This document shows, one piece after another, positions 48,145-59,335 of a stretch of DNA of 64,000 nucleotides (positions are counted from its first letter, which is position 1; the number at the start of each line of letters is the position of its first letter). Source of the stretch: Manihot esculenta (Eukaryota; Streptophyta; Magnoliopsida; Malpighiales; Euphorbiaceae); the NCBI RefSeq assembly GCF_001659605.2, contig NC_035170.2, positions 15,824,265 to 15,888,264 of the forward strand. Direction: 5' to 3'. The notes beneath the pieces were generated by a model that was not told the origin of the DNA, ran no database searches, and saw nothing but the letters and a program-made list of their open reading frames with translations. The position numbers were made by a program, and so were the translations under genes.

Positions 48145-48800
48145 TGATCGTTCTGTGTTGGAACTGCCGAGGACTCGACAATCCTCAGACAGTTAATGCA
48201 TTGAAGAATTTGGTTACTAGTTACAAGCCGGACATTTTATTTTTAATGGAAATAAAAGCTCTTAGTTTTCGTATGAAATTTTTTCGTAGTTTTTTACATT
48301 TTGATTATTACTTCTCAGTCAATATATAAGGATTGGGAGGAGGCCTTTTGTTAATGTGGAAGAGTCATGTGTCTGTTTTTGTGGTTGGCTTTTCTTCAAA
48401 TTTTATTAATTCGATTGTTTCGAAAGGTAATGTTAGATGGAGGTCTATTAGTTATTATGGGTTTCCAGAATCGCAATGACGACGTCAGTCTTGAAACCTT
48501 ATTCGAGCTTTATCTCGTAGAAGCTCTCTTCTGTGGCTTTGTTCGGGAGACTTTAATGATTTATGCTCGAGAAATGAGAAAGAAGAGGAGCATTTTTGCC
48601 AAATTATTTTATGCAGGGGTTTGATTTTGAATAATTGTAAATCTTTGGTAAACTCTAGAACTGATATTTCTGTTAGATGGATTTATCGTAATGCTACTCT
48701 AGCTGTTCATATTTTGGTTAGAAAACTTATTAGGCATAATTGTTTCTGTTTGGAATGATATCTCACTTTATTTGATTAAATTTTATTAATATAAACAGTA
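48144..48800 (+). pseudogene. LINE ORF2: endonuclease start fused to RNase H end
   Basis: It opens with MIVLCWNCRGLDNPQTVNAL, KPDILFLMEIKA: the N-terminus of an apurinic-type endonuclease. Later pieces in shifted frames include GDFND. After about 48612 the sequence codes for NNCKSLVNSRTDISVRWIYRN, the RNase H C-terminus, so RT and everything between is deleted. The same junction is in copy 1 near 43035. Confidence 0.82.
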
Positions 48801-48815
48801 GTTTTGCTTTAAAAA

Positions 48816-49130
48816 AAAATTAGAAATAGAACAAATCGAATTAACAGGTGAATCTAAAATACAAAGATATTCACTATATTGAAATTAATTGTTAAATGCT
48901 AACATGTACACATGTCCACTTCAAAAATCAAACTGTATCTATCATAACTTGCTTTAGCCCCAAGAATTTCACTCAAATTTCCAAGAAGAAAAATCACTTT
49001 CCAAAAATAAAAAATAAAAAATAAATTCTAAATTCCATGAACTAGAGGTGGCGGCATGTGAAAAAAATCAACATAATCAATAACTCCTAAAATCTCGCAT
49101 GCCTTTGAATTCAAAGTTTATACCCTTAAT
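48816..49130. other. Intergenic region upstream of peptide gene
   Basis: AT-rich sequence between the LINE tail and the core promoter. No gene or repeat recognised. Confidence 0.55.
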
Positions 49131-49178
49131 AGTCAAACAAACTCCCCCAACGTCCTTCAATATCAAAGGCTATAAATA
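49131..49178 (+). promoter_or_regulatory. Core promoter of the peptide gene: W-box and TATA box
   Basis: TATAAATA at 49171-49178, about 90 bp before the ATG, leaves a short GA-rich 5' UTR (49205-49260). AGTCAA at 49131-49136 is TTGACT on the minus strand, a WRKY W-box, 35 bp before TATA. PIP genes are known to respond to immune signals, so the site fits, but one W-box can occur by chance. Confidence 0.65.
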
Positions 49179-49268
49179 CATACGCTAAATCCATTCTGCC
49201 TTTAAGCAAAGAAAAGAAAAACAGAAAGAAAAAAGAAAAGAAAAGAAAAGAAACATTTTCTCTGTAAG

Positions 49269-49634
49269 ATGGGCAGAAAATGCAGATCTTTTATTACCCT
49301 TTTATCTTCTCTTCTAGTGGGATATCTCTTGCTGGCCACTAGCATGGTTCACATCACAGAAGCAAGGCTTCTGTTGAGCAGTGGTCCAAGGTTGCATGAA
49401 GATGTTAGAGAGATAGTTAAAGGATTGTCTCTTGCAGCAGTCAAGAAATCAGGACCAAGCTCTGGTAAAGGCCATAGGTACAAGAATCTCCAGACACTTG
49501 GGGTGGTTAAGCACTCTGGTCCTAGCCATGGTGAAGGGTATAGGTACGAGAATTTTCAGACACTTGGGGTGGTTAAGCACTCTGGTCCTAGCCCTGGTGA
49601 AGGCCATGAGTATGTTACTGGGAATAATCCATAA
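49269..49634 (+). CDS. PIP/PIPL-type secreted peptide precursor with three SGPS motifs
   Basis: A 121-residue precursor of a small secreted signalling peptide. Residues 1-32 form a signal peptide (hydrophobic 8-28, likely cut after TEA). A variable region with VREIVKGL follows, then three copies of the SGPS..G.G(H/Y) core at residues 61-69 (SGPSSGKGH), 83-91 (SGPSHGEGY) and 105-113 (SGPSPGEGH), spaced by 22 residues. The PAMP-induced peptide family carries this core, is processed outside the cell and, for Arabidopsis PIP1, is sensed by RLK7 (family knowledge). Three motifs are more than the one or two usual. The last two are almost identical 66-bp DNA repeats, so the duplication is recent. 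The second core ends in Tyr, not His. The gene has a single exon; the ATG is the first after the TATA box. CEP is the alternative family, but the SGPS core favours PIP. Confidence 0.85.
   Translation: MGRKCRSFITLLSSLLVGYLLLATSMVHITEARLLLSSGPRLHEDVREIVKGLSLAAVKKSGPSSGKGHRYKNLQTLGVVKHSGPSHGEGYRYENFQTLGVVKHSGPSPGEGHEYVTGNNP
49491..49622 (+). repeat. 66-bp in-frame tandem repeat in the peptide gene
   Basis: Two consecutive copies containing cagacacttggggtggttaa, then gcactctggtcctagcc and ggtgaagg. The copies differ at a handful of bases, two of which change His-Gly-Glu-Gly-Tyr to Pro-Gly-Glu-Gly-His. Confidence 0.9.
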
Positions 49635-50296
49635 GTGGCTGTGTAACCATGGGAAAGATTCATTATTTAGTTTTTTATTTTTTTTTAATTATTATTTCGA
49701 ATGATGTATATTATTCAGATTTAAGAGAAATACTACTGTAAAACACGTGCCAATTAATTTTCGTATTTTTTTTTTGTCAAAGAATTATTTTCATATTTAT
49801 TATTTCTTTGGTTGTTATTATTATTATTATTATGTAACATTATTACGAAGATTTCCCCTTTTAATTCAAAACATGTTATGAATGGCAGTCTAATTATATA
49901 TATATTTATGATAAATATACGTCAGTATGATGTATGAAATTGTAAAATTAAAACTTTTAAAATTATCAATATATGTATTAAAAATAATTTTAGATTTTTT
50001 TTCAGATATTATTTTAGTGATTGAAATTAATTTAAAAATGTTTAGACAAAGGGTAAATTATGGTATTATGCTTGAGAGCCAAACAATAAAAAGCATCATG
50101 AAAAAAAAAATAGCAAGCATACTAATTCTGAACTTTAATAATGTGACAATTTTGTTAATGTCTAACAGCACAAATTATAATAGAGCACATGTGAAATGAT
50201 TTATAAGATCAGAATTTAATTAAAAGTGTAACAAAATAAATTTAGAAAAAATAGATTTTGGATATTTTCTCGTAACATTATTATGAAGATTTCACC
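49635..50296. other. 3' UTR and AT-rich downstream region
   Basis: Holds the probable 3' UTR (to about 49750). A 25-bp near-direct repeat gtaacattatta(c/t)gaagat occurs at 49834 and 50272. No further gene is supported. Confidence 0.5.
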
Positions 50297-51495
50297 CATT
50301 ACAAGAATTTATTAAAATGTAAATAAAATTTATAAATGAATACAAATCCATCTATAACCGTTATAATTTCATAAATGTATATATAAAAAATATTTATTTT
50401 ACAAATGGATATGTAGACAGTTTGTAAATTTATTTATAATAATTTAATTTTATAAATGGATTATATGATAAAGGACTATTTAGACTCCGTCAAGAGTTTT
50501 AACCAATATCGTTTGACTAAGACGAAATAAGAGAAAAGATAGGCTAAAAGACTAAAAGTCTTATTGAAATTCCTTAAAAATTAAAAAGTGAGTTTCTAAT
50601 AGTTAAGGGAGGCTATTTATAATAGAAATAAAATCATAATATGCAAAATTATGAAAATACCCAAAATATCCAAAAAAATAATTAAAATACAAAATTGACC
50701 CCGTAAACGATGGAATTTGTCCTTGTCACACTTTTGAAAGTCGTGCGTCTCGAAATTCCCTTTTCAAAAAGCTATCGTGGGTCTCTATCAGACATCGGCA
50801 ACAAAAGTTAGGTCCGGTCTAAGTCTGCTGTAAAATTCAAGACTAATTGCTCCATATCATTATATGTCCGTCCGTTTGTAAATCTATATGTATCTTTTTA
50901 ATTTTATATATAGTTACACTTTTATTTGCAAATCCGTGTATATTCATGTAATGTTATAAATGGATTACAAGTTCATTTGCAAATCCATCTATGTGTATTT
51001 AATTGTACAAACGGTCTACGCATCCATTTATAAGTTTGTTTTTATTCATTTAATTTCACAAATGGTTATACTTCCATTTACAAATCCGTGGGTATCTATT
51101 TAATTTTACAAACTGATTATAAGTCCGTTTGAAAATCTTTCTGTATCTATTTAATTTTATCAACAGATCATACATCCATTTGTAATTATGTTTATAGCTA
51201 TTTAATTTTACGAACAGATTAATTATCCATTTGTAAATCCGTATATTTTTTTAATTTTATAAACGGTTATACTTTCGTTTGTAAATCTGTGTTTGTCCAT
51301 TTAATTTTACAAACGGATCATAAATCTATTTATAAATCTATCTATATCTATTTAATTTTAGAAGCAATTTACACATCCGTTTGTGAATCTATTTGTGTCC
51401 TTTTACTTTTACAAACTATTATACTTCCATTTGCAAATCTATGTATTTTACAAATGGATTATAAGTCTGTTTGAAAATCTTTTTATATTTATTTA
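50297..51495. repeat. Degenerate repeats of CACTA subterminal type
   Basis: Repeats with the theme tttacaaa(c/t)gga and its inverse tccgtttgtaaat at about 50330-50470 and 50880-51490. The left edge cattacaagaattt resembles a mutated CACTA terminus (cactacaagaa). No matching right terminus is visible; it probably was removed by the LTR element starting at 51496. 50475-50870 is unrelated sequence of unknown origin. Confidence 0.5.
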
Positions 51496-52794
51496 TGACG
51501 GGCGTTGAATCCGTTAAGTTAAAACTTATTTTTCTTTCCTTGATTTAAAATAATTTATAGATAAGGCAAATGAATATCGATTCCATAGAGATATTAATTT
51601 TATTTAAATTAGATGACCAGTAGAATAATAAAAACAGTAGAAGAGAATCGTTGTTTGAGAAATTGATTTTAAAAAGAAAACTTAAAGAAAAGAACAATGC
51701 AATTAAGATAGTGGAAAAAATAATTAAATTAAAATTTAGCTGAAAGTAATCAAATTGAGAGGTTTGCAGTTGATCATTAATTAAAAAAATAGTTTATTTT
51801 ATTATTTATTTTTTTGTTATAGTATTCAAACAAGTAAATCCCACCAGTTCTTCCTTATGAGTAAATTAATCTGCTTCGCACTTAAATTAATTCCTAATTA
51901 ACTAATAACCCCATCAAGCGTGTAGATTTAATTAGTTAACTGTTTTAAGAGAGAAGAACTCAAATTTGATCAATAATAACAAGGGAATTATTTAAATCAA
52001 ATTAATTAATTACTTAATATAAATGAATATATTAATTGATACTTGTTATTAACGCAATTAAATAATTATAGATTTAATTGGGTTATTTATCAATATATTG
52101 TCTTCATAAGAGATTTAATATACCTCTTGAATTTATAAGAGGACAACAATGGAGGTGGTGTTCCTAAAAAACAGAAATTAATTGAAAATAGAAATACGAT
52201 GAAGAGAAGTTAAAAACATAATCTCACAACTTTGAATAAACCTCAGTTTTGATTAACCTTCAACTGAAAAGAAATGTTTAGTCTCTAAGGCCATAATAAA
52301 ATTGCAAAGAAATAAAGAAAAGAGAAGAAGAAGAAGTCAGCTAAAGGGGACCGAATATGAGAGAGGAGAAGAAGAGAAAAATATCAGATGTATAGGTTAA
52401 TTCTAGGACAACCTTTATATAGGCTTTCCCCAACAAAAAGATAAATATTTACAATTTAAAAGAAACTCTACTACTCCTATGATAGTTCTTATCTCAATCC
52501 TAATTTGATTGCGTTTGCTTCTATCTAAATCTAATTTAGGCTCTGTACAATTGGAAAAATCAAAATTACAGCTGACAAATTTGAATTCTGGAGTCTGACT
52601 GTCGCCTTGGGCAAGGTTGTACCCTTCAGTAAAAAAAAAAACTTCTAATTCAATATCTTTTTGTTCCTTTTCTTAATTCTGCTCATAAATCTGTCCAAAA
52701 TCGAATTCCAAGTAAAAATCAATTATTTTCATCAAGATCATAGCAAAATCATGGAATTTAATATGGAAAAAGTGGTGAGTTTTGCAACTCATCA
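51496..52794 (-). repeat. LTR of Athila-like copy 1, second family
   Basis: 1299 bp. Aligned by eye with 56275-57607 over its length (for example gagtatcgat.ccatagaga, tcccacca.ttcttccttatgagtaaattaat, ctcatcagattt). It starts with TGACGG and ends with CATCA. Confidence 0.85.
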
Positions 52795-53154
52795 GATTTC
52801 TCTACACTTGCACCTTTACTTGTCCTCAAGCATAAAAATTCAAAACAACAATAAAACACATCCCTGTCCTCAAACATTTGAAACTTAAGTTGTCCAAAAC
52901 AAATAACCAAATTGTTATGCAATAGGATAATAGCAAAAATAGCTTAATTTCACCAAAGTTCACTTCAACAAGTTTCATGTTTAAACTATGTTCCTCAAGA
53001 CATATAGTTAGTCTTTAATTCAATTTCAAGCACACAAAATATTAGAATGCCATATAATATTAAACTGTCATTTTAAAAGAATAGACTCTCAAAAACTCTT
53101 GACTAGACCAATAAAATTTAAAGACTTGGGGATTATTTTGATATTTCCTACTAT

Positions 53155-53445
53155 ATCTTGCATGAAACTGATGAAGTGAACATGAAACAAATGGTTACTG
53201 AGCCATTTGCCCCAGGTTATTTAGTTCAGGTGGCTACTAGCTCCACTCATGGTCACCTAAAAGACATGGGGCAAGTTTTTAAACTGTCCAAAAAGGGTGT
53301 AATACTCTCCCAAACACTAATTTTTCCATACAGAAACGCCTTAAGGGGTCACCAATTACCACACTACTTGGGCCATCAGGTTGGTAACCAAACAATTAAG
53401 TAACTAGAGGAGTGCGTCATAGGAGTGCATTTATTTTGCCTTTTT
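53155..53445. repeat. Conserved 3'-region block of Athila-like elements
   Basis: About 290 bp aligning with 57965-58255, far better than surrounding DNA. It contains GTGGCTACTAGC, ggtcaccaa and gtcataggagtgcattta. On the plus strand (antisense to the element) copy 1 has an 81-codon open frame; copy 2 has the same frame broken by one stop. Confidence 0.75.
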
Positions 53446-54602
53446 TTTTTACACCCCTTAATTTCCACATAATCATATGGTCTAGACAATGTCTTTAAAG
53501 TTGTTTTTAACAAAATGCACCAATTCATTTAAAAATCATATATTCATTATCCAACTATTTAGGCAATGACCATACTTCATGAGCTTTCAAAACAAGCCTT
53601 AAAAACAAAACTAACAAAATGAACAATGATGAATTTACTCTATTTAAGCTAGCATATAAATAACATAAAAAATTAAATTCTATGATAAAGGACATATTAA
53701 TTTCTCATGGCATGAAAGGAAAATTTTTTTTCAAACTTGAAAATAATACTTAAAAAAAAAACCAGAAAAATTAAAATCCAAGAAATAATTCAGCAAGTGT
53801 AAGTGCAGATAAACAAAATAAGTCTTACAGGCTTGGGCAAACCTCTAGTAATTAGCGGAAAAATTATGCAGAAACAGCATAACAGAAGAAAATTTTTTAG
53901 AACACAGCAGAAAAGTATAACATCAATCAATCACAAAAAAAAAAAAAGAAACACTTCTATTCCAATCACTTCTGCCCCCTTCCCCCACACTTACTCCTTA
54001 CATTGTCTTCAATGTGGAAAAAAAAATTTAGCCAGCGGGGGAAGTTAAATAAATTAGCAAAAGTGAGTAAAGAGAACTTCGCTAAGAATTAAGTTGCCTA
54101 AAACTCAGACTGGTGGTGGGTGGGGTATAGGCAACCCCAAGCGAGAGAGGATGGTATCTAACTTTGCATCAATATGGTGCATTTTCCCTCAATTTTGGCT
54201 AGGCAGGCTTGATCATCAGGTCTTGGAGGTGCTCCTGAGGTGGCTAGGGCTAACTTGTCTTCTGTCCAAAATAAATGCAATCGTGGTGGAATGATAGAAT
54301 CTGAAGGACAAAACACAATTTTTTTTCCTCTCGTTGAGACAAAGTAAGCCCATAGAATTAAATGTAGGTATATCAAGAGGAAGAATATGCTTAGCTATGT
54401 GCAAATCAGTGTTTTCTGTGTCCAGCACACCCAATCCTATTACTAGCATAGAAATCATAGAACCTAGATATATTACGCTCAACATCAAATATACTTTTAA
54501 ATTGGGAGGCTAATTAGAAACCAAAATTAACTTTCCATTTATCAACATACACCACAAAAAAAAGTTTATATTTTTTCAGCTTGGTGGGATCTTTATTTTT
54601 TC

Positions 54603-54860
54603 CTAGGGTAGGACTCTGAATATCATTAGCTTTAGATTTTTTCCCTTAAATTCAAGCTCAGGTTTCCCTGTCAATTCTTTGTATGCCAAAATTGGATCCC
54701 ATCCAACTAGATAATCACATGAGTCTAGATACTCAACAGTTTTAACATATTCATCATCATAAACACCCAAATGCAAATTAAAACCTGTAATTGAATAATG
54801 TACCAGTTTATTCTGTAACCTAAAGCGAACAATAGGCACATTTAAATTGAAATTTTGCAC
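54603..54860 (-). pseudogene. Athila-like ORF remnant
   Basis: An 85-codon fragment with VRFRLQNKLVHYSITGFNLHLGVYDDEYV reading, split here as VRFRLQNK, ITGFNLHLG and DDEYVKT. It resembles the ORF1-type protein found in Athila elements (residues following an FRL motif and a short helix). The role of that protein is not well defined. It has no intact start and is surrounded by stops. The family call is moderate. Confidence 0.5.
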
Positions 54861-55242
54861 ATCAAAAGAGAATTCATAGGTAGCATAAAACTCTCAGAAC
54901 AGTTCAACATAAGAAGGACAGTTTATGACAAAGAATTTTCTCCACCCAATATTGTCAATCAAAACATAAACCTCATAATATCATTAAAAATGGGTCAAAG
55001 CAGCATCAGTTATTCTTTTGCAAGCAAATATATCAGAATGGAGAAAAATTTTGTACTTGACCTCATCAACACCTTCAAAATTGAAGTCGCTGTGCAGGTT
55101 CTGTTCCTTGAGCAAATATCTGGTCTTCCCACTAGCTATTCTAAGCATTCGCTTTTTCTATTTCTTCTTCATAAGAAAGCAAGTTGAGTCTCCTTACTAC
55201 TGGTGGCTTCTGCCTCTTGACCCATTGTTCCTTTTTCAATGT

Positions 55243-56284
55243 TGATGAGTTGCAAAACTCACAATTGTTTTTCTAATTTAATTACTTGATTTTACTATAA
55301 TTTTGATATAAACCTGTAGCCCAAGGCGATGGGGAGATAAGATAGATTTTGCCACCTAAGCAAAGATAAGATAAGATCAGCTTCAAATGGGATCAAGTTA
55401 AATCAAACTCAATTAGATTAGGATAGGGATAAAATTAGGATAGAGATAAAATTTGGATAGAGATAAGATAGGAATAATAGATTTTATTTTAAATTATTAA
55501 GTTTTATCTTTTTGTGCCTATATAAAGGGTCCTAGCATTAAACCTAGGGGATCATATTTTACCTCTCACTCTCATTTTCTCTCTTTCTGCCCCCCACTCT
55601 CTTCTCCATTTTTTTTCTCTTCTTCTCCTTTTGCTTAATTTTTATAATTTTATTATAGCCATGAGTGGCTAAACATTTATTTTCAGTTGAAGGTTAATTT
55701 AAATTGAGGTTTGTTCAAGTTGTGAGGTTATGCACTTTAATTCTCTTTATCTTATTTTTATTTTTTGTCAATTTCTGATTTTGAGAAACACCAACTCCAT
55801 TGTTCTTTTCTTAAAAATTCAAGAGGCCTATTGAATCTCTTGGGAAAACAACTTATAGCTAATTAATCTAATTAAATTCGTAATTGTTTAATTGGGTTAA
55901 TAACAAGTAGTAATTGACATATTAGTTTATGTTAAGGAATTAACAGATTTGATTTAAATAAAACGAGTGTTTTGATTGATCAAGTTTGGGTTCTTCTCTC
56001 TTAATGCAGTTAACTAATTAAATCTACACGCTTGTTAGTTAACTAGGAATTAATTTAAGTGCGAAACGAATTAATTTATTCATATGGAAGAATTGGTGGG
56101 ATTCGCATGTTTGACCACTATAACCAAACAATAGATGATAACATGAATTATTTTTCTAACAAATGATCAACTGCATAACACCTCAATTTGATTACTTTCA
56201 GCTAAAAGTTTTAACTATTTATTTGTTTCTCAAATTTCAATTACATTGTTTTTTATTATTTTTCCTTTTAAGTTTGACGGGTGT
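55243..56284 (+). repeat. LTR in opposite orientation, left arm of inverted pair
   Basis: It begins TGATGAGTTGCAAAACTCACA, the reverse complement of the LTR end seen at 57570-57607, and continues through reverse complements of the same LTR (for example ttttgtgcctatataaaggg against cctttatataggcacaaaaag). It meets 56275-57607 in the centre at TGACGGgtgttaaatCCGTCA. It lacks about 280 bp present in the right arm. Confidence 0.88.
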
Positions 56285-57607
56285 TAAATCCGTCAATTTA
56301 AAATTTACTTTCCTTTTCTTGATTGATAAGAACTTGTAGATAGGGTAAGTGAGTATCGATCCCACAGAGACCTTAATCCTGTTTAATTTAGAATAATACA
56401 AAAAGTGAAAAGAAGAGAGTTTTTTTATGAAAGTGATTTTGCCTTGGGCAAGCCAAAAAAAATAAACTTAAAAGAAAATTAATAAATAATGCAATTGAAA
56501 TTGAAGAAACAAATAATAAAAAAACTTTCAGCTGAAGGTAATCAAATTGAGGTATTTTGCAGTTGATCATTGGTTAAAAACAAAATAAATATTTCATATT
56601 ATTATCTATTGTTTGGTTATAGTGGTCAAACACGCGAATCCCACCAATTCTTCCTTATGAGTAAATTAATCCGCTTCACGCTTAAATTAATTCCTAGTTA
56701 ACTAACAATCCCAACACACGTGTAGATTTAATTAGTCAACTGCATTAAGAGAGAAGAACCAAAACATGATCAATAAAAACACGCGTTTTATTTAAATCAA
56801 ATCTACTAATTTCTTAATATAAATTAATATATTAATTGCTACTTGTTATTAATCCAATTAAACAATTACGAATTTAATTAGATTAATTAGCAATATATTA
56901 TCTTCTCAAGAGATTCAATGGGCCTCTTGAATTCTCAAGAAAACAACAATGGACATGGTGTTCCTCGAATTCAAAAATTAAAATCAAATAGAAATAAGAT
57001 GAAGAGAATTAAAGTGCATAACCTCACAACTTGAACAAACCTCAAATTAATTTAACCTTCAACTAAAAATAAATGTTTAGCCACTCATGACCATAATAAA
57101 ATTATAACAACTAAGCAAAAGAAAAGAAAAAGAAGATGGAGAAGAAGGTGGGAGGGCAGTAAGAGAGGAAATGAGAGTGAGAGGTAGAATATGATTCCTA
57201 AGTTTAATCCTAGAAGCCTTTATATAGGCACAAAAAGATGAAATTTAAAATAAAATCTATTATCCCTATCTCATCTCTATCCTAATCTTATCTTTATCCT
57301 AATATGATCTTTATCCTAATATGATTGAGTTTGATTCAATTTGACTCCACTTGAAGCTGATCTTATCCTTACTTAGGTGGCAAAATCTATCTTATCTCCC
57401 CATTGCCTCGGGTTACAGGTTTAGTCAAGGTTGTAGCCTCCCAGTATAAAAAATCTTTTAATTTACCATTTTTTCTTCCTATTCTCAACTTCTGCTCACA
57501 AACCTGTCCAAAATCAAATTCAAATTAAAATTAAATATTTATATCAAAATTAGAATAAAATCAAGGAATTAAATGAGGAAAAAATTGTGAGTTTTTGCAA
57601 CTCATCA
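56275..57607 (-). repeat. LTR of Athila-like copy 2, right arm of inverted pair
   Basis: 1333 bp, TGACGGGTG...CTCATCA, same orientation and family as 51496-52794. Its left side shows no PBS; instead the reversed LTR abuts directly. Confidence 0.88.
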
Positions 57608-59335
57608 GATTTCCTCACACTTGCACCTTTGCTTGTCCTCAAGCACATAAATTAAAATGAACAATAAAATACAGCCTTGTCCTCAACCAACCTGAAATTT
57701 AATTTGTCTAAAGCAAAGAACCAAATTGTCATGCAATAGGATGATAGCAGAAATAGCTTAATTCAACAAAGTTTACTTCAACAAGTTTCATATTTAAAAC
57801 TTGTTTCTCAAGACATAAAGTTGGTCCTCAATTCAATTTCAAGCACAAAAATATTAGAATGTCATATAATATTAGACTGCCCTTTTGAAAGAATAGAATC
57901 TTAGAACTCTTGACTAGACTAATAAAATTTAAAGATTTGGGGGTTTATTATTTATTATTTACACTTGCTACTATATCTTGCCTGAAACTGATAAAGTGAA
58001 CGTGAAACAAATGGTTACTGAGCCACTCGCCCCAGGTTATTCAGCTCAGGTGGCTACTAGCTCCACTCATAATTACCCAATAAAAAGGTATGGGCGAGTT
58101 TTTTAAACGGCCAAAAAAGGGGTGATACTCTTCCAAACACCGATTTCTCCATACGGAATCACCTTAAGGGGACACCAAGTACCGCACTACTTGGACCATC
58201 GAGTTGGTAATCAATTGATCAAGCAACTTGAGGAGTGGGTCATAGGAGTGCATTTATTTTTTATTTTTATTTTATTTTTATTTTTTTCTTATTTTTCACA
58301 TAAACATATAGTCTAGAAAATATCATTTAATTCATTCTCAACAAAGGACAACAACTCATTTAAAAGAACATGCATTCATTACCCAACTATTTAAATAGGG
58401 ACCATATATCATGAGCTTTCAAAACAAGCCTTAAAAATAAAACTAACAAAATAAACAATGATAAATTTATTTTATTTAAACTAGCATACAAATGGCATAA
58501 GAACTTGTATTCTATGATAAAGGACATATCAATTTCTTATGGCAAGTAAGGAGCTGTAATTTTTTTCTTTTTTTCTTTTTTTATTTATTTTTTTGAACAA
58601 AATGATGTCAATACTAGAAATCATAAAAATTAAATATGAGAAACAATTTAAAGTGCAAGTGCTGAGAAACTGCTGAGAATCATAAAAACAGATCAAGTGT
58701 TTATAGGTTTGAGCAAGCCTCTAACTCAAACACCAAAAACTCAGAAAAATGGCAGAAAAAAATAAAAATAAAAATTTCCAAAAAGTTTAGAATGTTCATC
58801 AATCATCAATCAATCTCATCAATCACAAAAAAAAACTTCAATTTCCATACCATACCACATCTCTCCCACACTTACTCCTCACATTGTCCTCAATGTGGAA
58901 AAAAAAAATCAATTAACGGGAAGTCCACAGAATAAAATAAAAGTAAGTTGAAGAAAACTTCCCTGAGGAGTAAGTCCATAGAACTCAAGCTGGTGGTGGT
59001 TGAGTTGCAATTTTCGATCTTGGAGTTGCTTCAAGATCTCAAGTTTCACCTCCTCATCATCATAACTAATATCATCTGCAAACGCTGGTGTGTGGTTGCA
59101 TCCGGCGAGGAAGTGGATGGTGGTGCAGGCGGTGGTGTCGGCGTCGAGGAGGTGGCAATTTGGAAAGAAAGAAGACACTGACAATTTGGAAAGTAACACA
59201 CAAACTAGATTTTGTGCTACTTGAAAAATATCACATAGAGTATAGACACAAGCAAACAATACTCAAGCAATGTCAAGGAAATAAAGCAAGCTTAAACCAA
59301 AAACGAAACTTTGAATTCAAATTAAAATGAATTTG
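57608..59335 (-). mobile_element. Athila-like copy 2, 3' internal region
   Basis: Follows the LTR with a polypurine tract (minus AAGTGTGAGGAAA, 57608-57620) and the same 3' region as copy 1: the conserved block at 57965-58255 and cacattgtcctcaatgtgg near 58880. From about 58960 it reads into a coding remnant on the minus strand (FADDISYDDEEVKLEILKQLQD) that I cannot assign with confidence. The right limit against the Reina-type leader is not sharp. Confidence 0.65.

Larger units (their letters stand above)
45285..48815 (+). mobile_element. LINE (L1-type) deletion derivative, copy 2, split by CACTA
   Basis: 5'-truncated LINE with ORF1 from about 45285, interrupted by the CACTA element 45332-47227, then the rest of ORF1 (to 48144), the ORF2 endonuclease start, the same endonuclease-to-RNase H deletion as copy 1, and an A-rich end near 48810. 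RT is missing. Removing the CACTA and one AAA makes ...EAK and KYLFRFF adjacent in one frame, which supports the reading. Confidence 0.78.
51496..55242 (-). mobile_element. Athila-like element, second family, copy 1 (truncated)
   Basis: LTR 51496-52794 (TGACGGGCG...CTCATCA), then a polypurine tract (minus AAGTGTAGAGAAA), the 3' region with cacttactcc.tacattgtc.tcaatgtgg near 53990, and a coding remnant at 54603-54860. The internal part ends at 55242, where an oppositely oriented LTR begins. No PBS or second LTR belonging to it is certain. Confidence 0.72.

Noticed and set aside
49269..49634. CEP peptide precursor
   Set aside because: The last core (SGPSPGEGH) recalls the SPGxGH end of CEP, but all three motifs begin SGPS and lack the Pro-Thr features before it, so PIP/PIPL is the better family.
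49432..49704. Alternative frame over the peptide gene
   Set aside because: It is a shadow of the repeat-bearing gene, has no signal peptide and repeats only because the DNA does.
54216..54488. Minus-strand 90-codon open frame
   Set aside because: It overlaps an Athila-like internal region without recognisable domain, and I could not match it to gag or pol.
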